The notes below the pieces were generated by a model. That model did no database searches, had not been told where the DNA came from, and saw only the letters and a program-made list of their open reading frames with translations. The position numbers were made by a program, and so were the translations under genes. A stretch of DNA of 61,137 nt from Salinadaptatus halalkaliphilus (lineage in GTDB: Archaea; Halobacteriota; Halobacteria; Halobacteriales; Natrialbaceae). The stretch covers positions 2,415 through 63,551 of the forward strand of contig NZ_RBZW01000070.1 of the NCBI RefSeq assembly GCF_006543045.1. Direction: 5' to 3'. Below are positions 44,860 to 54,264 of the stretch, in pieces. Position 1 is the stretch's first letter, and each line of letters starts with the position of its first letter.

Positions 44860-46053
44860 TTACAGGTTCGCTTCGTCGTACTCGACGTCGTTGTACTGCT
44901 GGTTGATCATGACATCGTGCCAGTGGTTGACGTAGTCGACCTCGACGAACTGCGGGTAGGCGGCTTCGGCGTAGGTGGTTCCCTCCCAGTCCGTGTGCAG
45001 CCAGGTTTCGCGTGCGCCCTCGATAATCTCTTCGTGGAGGTTGTACCGATAGCCGATCGGGCCAGGCGGGAACGGATCGGCCGCCCAGACGACCTTGAAG
45101 TCGTCGAAGTCGATGTCGTCGACCGCTTCGACCGTCTGCTCCCAGCAGGTGCTGCAGATCGGCCCGCAGTCGTAGTCGCCGTAGGCGATTCCGCGAGCGG
45201 ACTGTTCGTGTCCGCCGGACATCTCGGGATTGTAGTTCTCGCCGTTGGTCAAGCCAAAGTGTTCGTCGAACAGCGCCGACGGTGCCTGGTTCCCCGAATT
45301 CGACGACGCTTCCGTGTGTGCGACCCGGTGGTCGTTGAAGTCTGCGACGCTTTGAATCTCGTCCATGTCGGCCCGGGTAATCGCCAGCAACCGGTAGCCG
45401 AACTGGCCGTCGCCTGCGACGCCGGTCGCCAGCGGGACCATCCCGGCCATGTTCACGCCGAACGGCGTGTTCCCCGTCGCGAAGTTCGCGAGGTGGATCC
45501 GTTCGGACCGCATCCCCTCGACGACCGCCGCGTAGCTGTCGATCGTCTGAAACTCGACGTCGCGACCGGTTTCGGCCTCGAGTTTCTCGATCATCGGCTC
45601 GATCTGGTCGCCGTAGGCCTGCTGGGTGTCTTCGCGAGGGAGGTCGGCGTAGACGATCGGGTCCGGATCGATCCATTCCGAGGAATCAGCAGGGTGAGCT
45701 GCCGGTTCCTGTCCGTAGACGGCCGACTCACGGCCACGATTTCCCATCGCTTCGAGGTCGTGTTCGGAGCCACGGATGAAGTCGTGCTCGGCCATCTTCC
45801 CCCCGAGGTAGTTGTTGTTCTCCCAGTCGGGATTCTGTGGGTCGAAGTCGTCCGAGAGCATCGGGTCACCGATCCCGCCGTTACCGTTGCCATTGCCGTT
45901 ACCGTCGTCACCGCCGAGTCCGGCACCTGCCTCGCCACCGTTACCGTCTCCCTCGAGACAGCCGGCTAGTGCGGCCGTCCCGACTGCTCCCCCAGCAACG
46001 ATGAAGTTTCGTCGCGTCCGATCGATACTCGAATTGGAGTGGTTGTCCACCAT
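44860..46053 (-). CDS. phnD: phosphonate-type ABC transporter binding lipoprotein PhnD
   Basis: 397 residues. Twin-arginine signal (RTRRNFIVAGG) and lipobox with C32, followed by a Gly/Asn/Asp linker with a GN repeat to about residue 62. The PhnD-like fold has YGDQIEPMIEKLEAETGRDV, ANFATGNTPFG and AHTEASSNSGN. The last two are typical of the ligand loops for phosphonate, phosphite or phosphate. It heads an operon phnD-C-E-E-lipoprotein-HAD. No C-P lyase genes are in the window, so the ligand may be a phosphonate, phosphite or a phosphate ester. An AT box at 46087-46093 lies about 35 bases upstream. Confidence 0.9.
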   Translation of the reverse strand: MVDNHSNSSIDRTRRNFIVAGGAVGTAALAGCLEGDGNGGEAGAGLGGDDGNGNGNGNGGIGDPMLSDDFDPQNPDWENNNYLGGKMAEHDFIRGSEHDLEAMGNRGRESAVYGQEPAAHPADSSEWIDPDPIVYADLPREDTQQAYGDQIEPMIEKLEAETGRDVEFQTIDSYAAVVEGMRSERIHLANFATGNTPFGVNMAGMVPLATGVAGDGQFGYRLLAITRADMDEIQSVADFNDHRVAHTEASSNSGNQAPSALFDEHFGLTNGENYNPEMSGGHEQSARGIAYGDYDCGPICSTCWEQTVEAVDDIDFDDFKVVWAADPFPPGPIGYRYNLHEEIIEGARETWLHTDWEGTTYAEAAYPQFVEVDYVNHWHDVMINQQYNDVEYDEANL

Positions 46054-46176
46054 CAGCAGTATCTCGCGACGCCCTCCTCAATAACACTTATATTATTGAT
46101 ACTTTCGGCCGGGTACGACTCGGTACGCCGCAGGGACGCAAGTAGTGTGAACAAGTTACAACGTACTGGCCCGATC

Positions 46177-46227
46177 GATACGTATCGATACCTACTGGTC
46201 AAACCGGTACGTATCGATACCCAGTAG
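46177..46227 (-). promoter_or_regulatory. direct repeat upstream of phnD, candidate operator
   Basis: Two 22 bp near-copies 29 bp apart. GATACGTATCGATACCTACT begins the first (46177-46198) and GGTACGTATCGATACCCAGT the second (46206-46227). Both hold GTATCGATA, also found before pstS. They lie 84-140 bases upstream of the phnD AT box. Confidence 0.6.
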
Positions 46228-46307
46228 ACAGTTCGAATACGGTCGAATATATCTGTTTGAGCGCTCGAAAACCGAGAATTTGAAATGGTGGGACGCAAAG
46301 AGACGGT

Positions 46308-47006
46308 ATGATTCGCAGGCGATTGCTCACCAAGGGGCCGGCAGACCCGCCGGGGTTCGACCGGGCGGCGTGTCCATCGTCGCCGACCGACCTCTACATC
46401 AGCTACGACGGATCACGATTCCACTGTCAGGCGGTTTCGTCGGCCAATGGGTCGTGGGAGCTGTTGTTCGGCCGGCGAGCGGACGGCGATCGTTCACGCT
46501 GGTTTCGCTTTCGGCAGGACGAACTCGTCGATACGCGACACGTCTCACGGCCGGTCGACGGTGCGATCGCCGACGACGGGACTGCAATCGTGGTCTCGGC
46601 CGGCGACCCTGCGACGCTCGGTGGCGAACTGACCGTTCTCGGCGACGACGGGATCGTCCTCTCTCGGCAGTTCGACCGGAGCCTCGGCCGTCCCGTCGTT
46701 CGGCCGGACGGCGACGTCTGTGCCATCTCCACTCGGCCGCCGGAGCCGACGGTGTACGGATGCTGTCTGCGGACGGAAACGTGGATCCTCGAGCGAACGT
46801 TTCGGGAACGGACGATTCGGCTGCTTGGCTTTCACGCCGACGGCGACGAGTCGTATTGTTACGTCGGCGTTCGTTCGGCTGGGGATCCGTATCTGGCACT
46901 GGACGAAGAGGGCGAGGTCGCCTGGGAGAGCGACCGACACTGGGCGACGCGGTCGCTTGCCGACCGTGTCGGCTCGTTCGTCGACTCGATTCGATTGGGT
47001 GCCTAA
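46308..47006 (+). CDS. haloarchaeal protein of unknown function
   Basis: 232 residues, cytosolic, no signal or membrane helix. The sequence has regularly spaced short hydrophobic strands with turns such as VVRPDGDVCAIS, LTVLGDDGIVLS and LALDEEGEVAWES, the look of a small beta-propeller or repeat-sheet protein. No catalytic motif is visible. It converges with the transglutaminase-like gene, 36 bp apart, and is probably transcribed alone. Confidence 0.7.
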   Translation: MIRRRLLTKGPADPPGFDRAACPSSPTDLYISYDGSRFHCQAVSSANGSWELLFGRRADGDRSRWFRFRQDELVDTRHVSRPVDGAIADDGTAIVVSAGDPATLGGELTVLGDDGIVLSRQFDRSLGRPVVRPDGDVCAISTRPPEPTVYGCCLRTETWILERTFRERTIRLLGFHADGDESYCYVGVRSAGDPYLALDEEGEVAWESDRHWATRSLADRVGSFVDSIRLGA

Positions 47007-47042
47007 ACACACGCAATCGCCGCCGACGTGACTCCCAGCGGG

Positions 47043-48245
47043 TTACGAGTAGTAGTCGACGAACAGCCGACACTGTGTCTCGAGGCTGTCGCTGACCGAC
47101 TCCCAGTCGACGAAGCGATGCGTGGGTCCGATAACGGCGACGATCGGCTCGTCTCGATAGACGCCGATCGATCGCTTGGCCGTGGTTTCGATCGCGACGT
47201 AGGGACCGTCCCGAATCGTCTCCGCGTCGCGATACGGCTGGGGCAGGTCCGATCGCCGAACGCCGAGGAGGAGATGGTTCGGCATGAATACGAGCGCGGT
47301 CTCGTAGTCGAACGGTGGCTGGGAAAGCACGCCGGCCAGCAGGTAGGTTCCGTCTTTACAGTCACTCACGCCGTCGACGAGCGTTTCCTCGACGGTCCGA
47401 TGATAGTCGTGGACACCCTTCGAGTCGATGTCGGCGGCGTACTCGAACGACTGGACGAATCGCACGACGGTCACGAGCTCTGCTCTTCCGAGACCGTTCG
47501 TTTCGGTCAGCTCTCGATCCGAATTCGCCGGCAACAACTGATCGACGAGGTGGCGGGCGTACGGATTTCGCGTCGACTCGAGAAACGTCCGGAAATATCC
47601 GCGGGGACGATTCCGGGATCGATAGTACGCGGCTTTGCTTACCGGATACGTCAGTTCGGTCGCTCGAGCCCCGGCTCCGATCCAGCGATACTGCGTCTCG
47701 AACCGACCCTCGAGATCGGCTCGGGTGAGGTCGAACCACGCGCCCGAACCGTCGGTCGGTGGGTCGTCCACCTCGTCGATGTCGTCCGCTGATCGCCCGC
47801 GGGGATTCGATTCACAGAGGTACTGCCCCGCCGTGGTTTCCGTCTCCGGGAACCGGCATCGAATCTCGTATTGCCAGCGTTCGACGAGGGACTCGAGCAC
47901 CGCGTCGTCGAACTCGAACGTCACCGTTGGTGGCTTCGTCGACTCACAGACCAACGGCCCGTCTCGAGCGCGAAGTATTTTCCCGTCCGGAAAGCGGCGT
48001 TTGTACGCGATCGGCTCGAACGCGGGCATTCGACCCGACGAATCGAACTGAACCGTGATCGACTTCGACGACTGCGCGACGATCGTCGCCTCGATCGACG
48101 TTCGATTGATCGCGACCGGGTCGGCAAACCCCTGATCGGCTAGTTTGGACACGACCGACCGTGTGGCGGTTGATGGGCCGTATGCGAGCCCGCTGCCGAT
48201 CGATCCGATACGTGCGACAGCCGTCAGTAAGTCACGGCGGTTCAT
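47043..48245 (-). CDS. transglutaminase-like protein with N-terminal export-type signal
   Basis: 400 residues. Begins MNRRDLLTAVARIGSIG, a twin-arginine-like signal without a lipobox. The C-terminal half carries a transglutaminase-type cysteine protease triad in order: C296 in GVSDCKDGTYLL, H324 in FMPNHLLLG and E353 in YVAIETTA, where the usual aspartate is a glutamate. The N-terminal half has no recognised fold. It may act on cell-surface proteins or peptides; no partner gene is evident. Confidence 0.75.
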   Translation of the reverse strand: MNRRDLLTAVARIGSIGSGLAYGPSTATRSVVSKLADQGFADPVAINRTSIEATIVAQSSKSITVQFDSSGRMPAFEPIAYKRRFPDGKILRARDGPLVCESTKPPTVTFEFDDAVLESLVERWQYEIRCRFPETETTAGQYLCESNPRGRSADDIDEVDDPPTDGSGAWFDLTRADLEGRFETQYRWIGAGARATELTYPVSKAAYYRSRNRPRGYFRTFLESTRNPYARHLVDQLLPANSDRELTETNGLGRAELVTVVRFVQSFEYAADIDSKGVHDYHRTVEETLVDGVSDCKDGTYLLAGVLSQPPFDYETALVFMPNHLLLGVRRSDLPQPYRDAETIRDGPYVAIETTAKRSIGVYRDEPIVAVIGPTHRFVDWESVSDSLETQCRLFVDYYS

Positions 48246-48546
48246 AGCGGTAGGTGACCGGCGCCGATCCGGCCCTAAGTGGGTGTTTTCACAATCGCGT
48301 CTTTAATACATCGAATTTTTTATATTTAGGGACGCGTACCCACAGGTACTTGTACGGTCGACTATGTATCGTGTGGGTTTTGAAATCAGGTGCTTCGAGT
48401 CTCCTCGTGGGCGGATTCGATGCTCAGACGGCTACATCTCTCGCGGGAGTCTCGATCACGTGATTCTCTGTATCCGTATATAGTCCTCTACATCGAACAT
48501 ATAAACGACTTATCCATCTCTAGCCGACGGTTCCAGTAACTCAGCT
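48246..48546. other. intergenic region upstream of prpA-like/ppk operon
   Basis: No gene. AT run TTTTTTATATTTAGGG at about 48316-48331 and CGACTATGTATCGTG at 48359-48373, which shares its first eleven bases after C with the pstS upstream motif. Confidence 0.4.
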
Positions 48547-49242
48547 GTGACATCTGTGCATCCGACAGCTACCGACCGGCTGCCGTTCGACCAGCACCGC
48601 CTCGAGCTCGACCAGTACGCCGACATCTACGTCGCCGGTGACGTCCACGGCTGTCTCGCGGCTCTGGAGCGGCTCCTCGAGACGCTCGATCTCGGCGCCG
48701 ACGATCTCGTCATTTTCGTCGGAGATCTGGTACGAAAAGGGCCGGCGAGCAAAGCCGTTCTCGAGCGCGTTCGGTCGTCCCCGCAGTTGCTGAGCGTTCG
48801 CGGGAACAACGAGCAAAAGCTCCTCGACGGGGACGCGACGCTTCCGGCCCTCGACGAGGCGGACTACGAGTACATGGCGTCGCTCCCCGTCGCAATTTCG
48901 TGGGACGGTGGACTCGTCGTCCACGGGGGCGTCGATCCGGAGCGGGCACTATCCGAGCAAACGGGAGCGGATCTACTGACGATGCGCGCACCGAACGGAG
49001 ACGGGTACGACGGTCCGTTCTGGTTCGACGACTACGACGGACCGCGACGGGTCTTTTTCGGCCATACGGTCCTCGACGAACCGCTCGAGCGCGAGTGGGC
49101 CGTCGGGCTGGATACCGGCTGCGTGTACGGCGGCAGTCTCAGCGCCTACGACGTTCGACGCGAGACGGTCATCAGCGTTTCCGCGAGCGGTCACGTGTCC
49201 AGGTCGGACGACAAGATCGTTACCATTACCGATCGGAAATGA
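48547..49242 (+). CDS. PP1/PrpA-like metallophosphoesterase
   Basis: 231 residues from GTG 48547. Protein-phosphatase-like or diadenosine-polyphosphatase-like enzyme of the PPP superfamily. Motifs are GDVHG (31-35), GDLVRKG (59-65), RGNNE (85-89, with N in place of the usual H), VHGG (125-128) and FGHT (171-174). Its stop overlaps the polyphosphate kinase start (ATGA), so the two are cotranscribed; it may regulate the kinase or degrade a related nucleotide. Confidence 0.9.
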   Translation: MTSVHPTATDRLPFDQHRLELDQYADIYVAGDVHGCLAALERLLETLDLGADDLVIFVGDLVRKGPASKAVLERVRSSPQLLSVRGNNEQKLLDGDATLPALDEADYEYMASLPVAISWDGGLVVHGGVDPERALSEQTGADLLTMRAPNGDGYDGPFWFDDYDGPRRVFFGHTVLDEPLEREWAVGLDTGCVYGGSLSAYDVRRETVISVSASGHVSRSDDKIVTITDRK

Positions 49243-51554
49243 GCGAGGAACGCCCATCCGAGTCCGACGACGGCAGGTCGGTGTCGACGTCGACGACCGA
49301 TTCGGACGAGAACCCGTCCGACGAGGCCGACACGACGCCCGACGACGAGGCCGACACGACGCTCGAGTTCGTCCAGCAGCGCGAATTCTCTCCGTGTGAC
49401 CCCGAGCGAGAGACGGACCGACGGAGCGACGCGGTGAACACCAGCGACGGAGTCGACGCATCGACTGACTCTCGCCCATCCGATCACGCTGTGGACGTCG
49501 ATCTGTCCGATCCGAAGTACTATCTCAACCGCGAGCGGAGCGAACTCGCGTTCCAACGTCGGGTTCTGGCGGAGGCGATCGACGAGGACAACCCACTGCT
49601 CGAGCGCGTGAAGTTTCTGGCTATCTTCACGACGAATCTCGACGACTTCTTCCGGAAACGGGTCGGCGGTCTCAAACAACAGATCGCCGCGGGGGTGACC
49701 GACGAAACGCCCGACGGTCGCACACCTCGAGAGCAGTGGAGTGCCGTCCTCGAGGACGCTCGAGCGCTCTTCGAGCGACAGAGTCGGTGTTATCGCGAGG
49801 CCGTCCGCCCGGCGCTGGCCGAGGCCGGCATTTCGATCGTCGACTACGACGACCTATCGTCTAACGAACGAGACGAGATACGATCGTCCTTCGAGAGTTC
49901 GGTCCTCCCGACGCTGACCCCGCTGACGTTCGATCCCGCACACCCCTTCCCGTTTATTTCGAATCAGAGCCTCTCGCTGGCCGTTCTCACTCGAGAGCGT
50001 CCGAACGCCGAACTGACGTTTTCTCGGGTGAAAATCCCGCGTAATCAGGTTCGGCTCGTCCAGGTCGGTACCGAGACGCGGTACGTCCTTCTCGAGGATA
50101 TCGTCCGAGCCAATCTCGACGCGCTCTTTCCGGACGTCGAGATCGTCGATACGGCGCTCTTTCGCGTCACCCGTAACGCCGAAGTTCGGCGCAACGAGGC
50201 CGTCGCCGAGGACCTAATCGAGATGATCGAGGAAGTGATCGAAGAACGACGGTTCGCGACTGCGGTTCGTCTCGAGATCGAGCCCGACGCGCCGGAACTG
50301 GTCCGCGAGATCCTCACCCGTGAACTCGATCTCGAGGACGACGAAGTCTTCGAACGACAGGGACCGCTCGATTACCGCGACTTCGCGACCCTGACGGATC
50401 TCGACCGCGACGACCTCACGCTCTCGGAGTGGACGCCCCACCCACATCCGCGACTGGCTTCACCGGAGACCGACCGAAACGTCTTCGACGTGATTCGTGA
50501 TCGCGACGTACTCGTCCATCACCCTTACCACTCCTTCGAGGGGACCGTCCAGCGATTTCTCGAGACGGCGGCGAACGATCCGGATGTCCTGGCGATCAAG
50601 GCCGCGATCTACCGGACGGCGAGTGACTCCCAGGTCATCGAGAGCCTCCTCGAGGCGGCTCGCAACGGCAAGCAAGTCGCCGTCATGGTCGAACTCAAAG
50701 CGCGCTTCGACGAGAAGAACAACCTCGAGTGGGCGAAGAAACTCGAGGAAGAAGGCATCCACGTCGCCTACGGGACGATCGGCTACAAAACGCACACGAA
50801 GACGTCGCTCGTCGTGCGTCGGGAAGCAGACGGCGTCAAGCTATACTCCCACGTCGGCACCGGAAACTACCACTCCGAGACGGCAAAACGGTACGAGGAC
50901 CTTGGCCTGTTTACCGCCGACCGGGACATCGGACAGGACCTCGTGAAACTGTTTAACTACTTCACGGGCCACTCGATGCCTCGGGAGTACCGCGAACTCC
51001 TGATCGCACCGGGAAACATGCGCGATCGGTTCGTCGAGTTGATTCGCGCCGAAGCCCAGCGCGCTCGAGACGGCGAGCCGGCCCGCATCGTCGCGAAGAT
51101 GAACCGCCTCGAGGATCCCGAGATGGTTCGCGAACTCTATCGGGCCTCGATTGCCGGCGTCGACATCGACCTGATCGTCCGCGATATCTGTCGGCTCCGC
51201 CCGGGTCTCGAGGGCGTCAGCGAGACGATCGGCGTCCACAGTATCGTCGGCCGCTTTCTCGAGCACTCTCGAATCTGGTATTTCTACGCCGGGGACGACG
51301 AGCGATACTACATCGGGTCGGCCGATTGGATGTCCCGAAACCTCGACAACCGCGTCGAAGCGGTGGCACCTATCGACGATCCGGGACTTCAGGAGACGCT
51401 CGAGACGATTCTCCACACGCTGCTTCGAGATACCGACAACCGCTGGATCATGGACGCCGATGGGAACTACGAACCGGCGACGAAAGCCGCTGGTGAGGAC
51501 GGCTGTGACGTCCACGAAACGTTCATGCGGGCCGCACGGACCGACGACTCGTAA
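49239..51554 (+). CDS. ppk1: polyphosphate kinase 1
   Basis: 771 residues from ATG 49239, chosen because it overlaps the preceding stop; longer in-frame starts run through the phosphatase gene. Makes polyphosphate from ATP reversibly. The core begins near residue 88 (LSDPKYYLNRERSEL). The phospho-acceptor His is H545 in HVGTGNYHSETAK, with VMVELKARFDEKNN and KTHTKTSLV around the ATP site. The first 87 residues are an acidic, Ser/Thr/Asp-rich extension with the repeated phrase DEADTT, absent from most PPKs. It completes a phosphorus-storage theme with the pst and phn operons. Confidence 0.94.
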   Translation: MSEERPSESDDGRSVSTSTTDSDENPSDEADTTPDDEADTTLEFVQQREFSPCDPERETDRRSDAVNTSDGVDASTDSRPSDHAVDVDLSDPKYYLNRERSELAFQRRVLAEAIDEDNPLLERVKFLAIFTTNLDDFFRKRVGGLKQQIAAGVTDETPDGRTPREQWSAVLEDARALFERQSRCYREAVRPALAEAGISIVDYDDLSSNERDEIRSSFESSVLPTLTPLTFDPAHPFPFISNQSLSLAVLTRERPNAELTFSRVKIPRNQVRLVQVGTETRYVLLEDIVRANLDALFPDVEIVDTALFRVTRNAEVRRNEAVAEDLIEMIEEVIEERRFATAVRLEIEPDAPELVREILTRELDLEDDEVFERQGPLDYRDFATLTDLDRDDLTLSEWTPHPHPRLASPETDRNVFDVIRDRDVLVHHPYHSFEGTVQRFLETAANDPDVLAIKAAIYRTASDSQVIESLLEAARNGKQVAVMVELKARFDEKNNLEWAKKLEEEGIHVAYGTIGYKTHTKTSLVVRREADGVKLYSHVGTGNYHSETAKRYEDLGLFTADRDIGQDLVKLFNYFTGHSMPREYRELLIAPGNMRDRFVELIRAEAQRARDGEPARIVAKMNRLEDPEMVRELYRASIAGVDIDLIVRDICRLRPGLEGVSETIGVHSIVGRFLEHSRIWYFYAGDDERYYIGSADWMSRNLDNRVEAVAPIDDPGLQETLETILHTLLRDTDNRWIMDADGNYEPATKAAGEDGCDVHETFMRAARTDDS

Positions 51555-52016
51555 CGAGGTGCTCTCGTCGACTCACCCAGCGACGGCAGTTGCCGATTAT
51601 GTGACTGGCCGGCGGTTGCGGTTCGGTCACCGAATCGTCCGCAAAAGCCGTTGCGATCAGCTCGTTTCGGCGATCATCACAGCGGCGTTCGGCATCGCGA
51701 ACGGTTTGGATCTCCTCGACGACCGATCCGGACTCGCGCTGCTCTGTGATCTCCGTAGAGCTCTGCCGGAGTACGGAGCGACGACCGGTTGTTCGGCTCT
51801 GGGTCTGTGCAGTGTGGTCGGGGAACGAACTTCGCTGTATTCTCGGGCGAACCGATGTGCCGTATCGGTAATTTGGCATACATTGACAAACAGTATTTTA
51901 CGGAAATACGGATGTAATTCGACGCTGCGTTTTCAGTCTGTGATACGAGACCAGACGCAGTTGGTGCCGTGTATTCCCACTGAAAAGCGGACTTGTCGGC
52001 CGTCGTCTCGGAACGC
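51555..52016. other. 462 bp intergenic stretch
   Basis: No gene is firmly supported. Overlapping frames on both strands have moderate codon bias, among them a minus-strand frame at 51523-51879 that would overlap ppk1 by 32 bases, but no family is recognised. AT-rich DNA at 51880-51920. Confidence 0.4.
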
Positions 52017-53009
52017 CTACGGACCGTCGACAAGCGGTTCACCGGCGACTCGAGGCGGTTCGTAGCGCACCGGACACGCTTCGAGCGTGGTCTCGGTGAG
52101 CCCGAGTAGCGTTCGGACGAATGGGGGACCCGTTGCTGCGAGTTCGTAGGCTTCTTGCCGAGCGTTCTCGGTCGCGTTCGACACCAGCCAGACGTTCGTT
52201 CCGGTCGGATCGATCTCGAGCAGGCAGTAGGCCTGCGGATAGGATGCGATCGCCGGCGCGATCAGCTGGCGGACGCCACCGTGACTCGCCAGCGACGGCA
52301 GGTGGTGATGGCCACTGAGAACGAGCGACACGTCGTTCGCCTCGAGGACGGCTCGAACCCGATCCTGATTCTGCATCGTGAAGGTCTGCCAGGGCTCGAC
52401 GGCGCGAAGGGGCGGACCCGCTATCGGAAACGGGTTGTGATGGCCGACGACGATCGGCGTCGTCGCCGTCGGAAGCTGCTCCTCGAGCCACGCCAGTTGA
52501 CGTTCCGAGATCGTCCCGCGGTGGGTGTCGGTGTACGGTCCATTCGGTCCGCCTGCGGTGTTGACGACGAAGAGCTCGAGATCCCCGATCTCGTATCGCA
52601 GCGGATACGACCCGGTAGCGTAGCGGTCCGCGAACGTTGCCGTCGAGATGCAGCTGTGATCGTGCTGGCATTTCTGCAGATCGTGGTTTCCCGGCGTCGC
52701 GAGCAGCGGCGCCTCGAGTTCTTCGAAAAGCACGTCGACACGTTCGACGTTCCACGGTTCGCCGTCTTTCGTCAGGTCGCCGGGACAGACGACGAGATCG
52801 ATCGCCTGCTGATTGAGTTCCTCGATCACTGTCCGAAGGCGCTGTTCGGTTCGGTGAAACACGCGAGGCGTTCTTGTCGCGCGCGTCGCCACGTGTGGAT
52901 CACCGACGACGGCGAGTCGCGTCGCCGCCTCGGTAGTCGGTTGCTCGAGGCGACCCAGAAGCACTCGGTCGTCGACAGCGTGTAATCCCTGCATCGGTGC
53001 TTCGCTCAT
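52017..53009 (-). CDS. Icc/cAMP phosphodiesterase-like metallophosphoesterase
   Basis: 330 residues. Calcineurin-like motifs in order: GDPHV (36-40, in place of GDxH), GDLTKDGE (77-84), GNHD (107-110), GHHNPF (189-194) and GHHH (233-236). Two metal ions would be bound. The family acts on cyclic nucleotides, phospholipids or nucleotides; the substrate cannot be told. It stands alone. Confidence 0.88.
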   Translation of the reverse strand: MSEAPMQGLHAVDDRVLLGRLEQPTTEAATRLAVVGDPHVATRATRTPRVFHRTEQRLRTVIEELNQQAIDLVVCPGDLTKDGEPWNVERVDVLFEELEAPLLATPGNHDLQKCQHDHSCISTATFADRYATGSYPLRYEIGDLELFVVNTAGGPNGPYTDTHRGTISERQLAWLEEQLPTATTPIVVGHHNPFPIAGPPLRAVEPWQTFTMQNQDRVRAVLEANDVSLVLSGHHHLPSLASHGGVRQLIAPAIASYPQAYCLLEIDPTGTNVWLVSNATENARQEAYELAATGPPFVRTLLGLTETTLEACPVRYEPPRVAGEPLVDGP

Positions 53010-53460
53010 GGTTTTCCCCCGCTTGGATGTCCCCTCGAGTTATGGTTGCTCGGCAGTCGAACGATAGCTGTCGTGGCGGTGGATTGCCGACCCATTTGTG
53101 AGAGTTTTGCCCCGAGCCCGAAAAGGAGTTTATATGTTGTGTTCATAGCCGACACGTCGTACGCCGTGTTCTCCGGTGTGGATCTGTGGAGAACGTGCGT
53201 CTATCGAGCGTCGGTGTTCCTGTTGGGGCGTCTCGTGGGATCGATACCCGAACACCCGACTCCGTACTGCTGTTAGCAACTATCTTATACCGGTCGACCG
53301 TTCCCTACTGTGGGTGGTGAATTGACCACCATCACATCGATACGGTGGCCACACTGCACCGCTGTCTGTTATGGACTGCTGTCAGTTATCCCGGCAGGCG
53401 CTTTCCTGTAGCCGCACCGGTACACCGACAGCAGTCCGTGTGATTGATCAATACTCCCTG
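53010..53460. other. 451 bp intergenic stretch with a long inverted repeat
   Basis: No gene is supported. GGACTGCTGTC at 53373-53383 and its exact complement GACAGCAGTCC at 53427-53437 enclose 43 bases, just after the stop of the minus-strand gene at 53461, in the place of a terminator or a small palindromic element. Confidence 0.5.
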
Positions 53461-54264
53461 CTACGATCGTCGTCCGAAAAGCCCCGTCTCGACGGTCGTC
53501 CTCGCCCGCTCGATGCTATCACCGACCTCCGCGATCGACGCAAGCACCGGATACGTACACTCGGCATCCTCGTAGAGATAGCGCTCGAAGGTTCCAACGC
53601 GGGCCAAAGAGCACTGTCTGTTCTGTCGCACCTGTCGTTGTCGGCGAGCCGCAAGCTCGTCACAGTGCTGTCGCAGCCCGACCAATCGTCGCCGCGTGAG
53701 TCGCAACGCGTTGTACTCTACCGACTCGATCGGCTGCTCGAGAATCGATCGAAGATCCGCACAGATCGACGTAAGCATCCGTTCAGCGTCGGTAATAGCG
53801 TCGGCTTCGCTCTCGAGTTGCTCGAGGAGTTGGGTCCGATTCTCGATTGCTTGCGTGGTCGCCGTTCGTAGCGACTGCTGTAGCTGCGGGTGGAGTTGCG
53901 TCGCCTGGGCAACCGCAGCCGCGATTTCGGGGCCGAACTCTGCAGCCATATGCTCGTCCCACGGTTCGCCGTAGACCGACTCGTAGTGTGAGACATCGAG
54001 CACCGTCTTTTTGTACGTCGCTGTGACGGCTGAGAGACCACTCGGTTGCGGGCGTGTTCTGGATACCACCGACGTGGTCCCACCCAGCTGGGTAGTCGTC
54101 GTCGATGGACTCGCTTTCGGCGACCGTGTCGATGTCGGCTCGAGTTCCCGGATACGCGTGCCGAACCGCTCGAACGCACGCCGCTCCTCGCGTAACTGCC
54201 CTCGCTCTCGCTCGAGCAGCCGATCGAGGTGGTCGAAATCGATCGTCGGAATATCACCCTGCAT
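53461..54264 (-). CDS. haloarchaeal coiled-coil protein (DUF7260-like)
   Basis: 267 residues from ATG 54264; an upstream in-frame ATG at 54342 is less likely. An N-terminal coiled coil of Glu/Arg-rich heptads (residues about 5-45), a Ser/Thr/Pro linker, then a helical domain starting YKKTVLDVSHYESVYGE, with a charged arginine-rich stretch near the end. I recognise the pattern of a widespread haloarchaeal family of unknown function. No partner gene is near. Confidence 0.7.
   Translation of the reverse strand: MQGDIPTIDFDHLDRLLERERGQLREERRAFERFGTRIRELEPTSTRSPKASPSTTTTQLGGTTSVVSRTRPQPSGLSAVTATYKKTVLDVSHYESVYGEPWDEHMAAEFGPEIAAAVAQATQLHPQLQQSLRTATTQAIENRTQLLEQLESEADAITDAERMLTSICADLRSILEQPIESVEYNALRLTRRRLVGLRQHCDELAARRQRQVRQNRQCSLARVGTFERYLYEDAECTYPVLASIAEVGDSIERARTTVETGLFGRRS

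Noticed and set aside
51523-51879. 118-codon minus-strand frame downstream of ppk1
   Set aside because: It overlaps the ppk1 end, has weak codon bias, and no recognisable motif.
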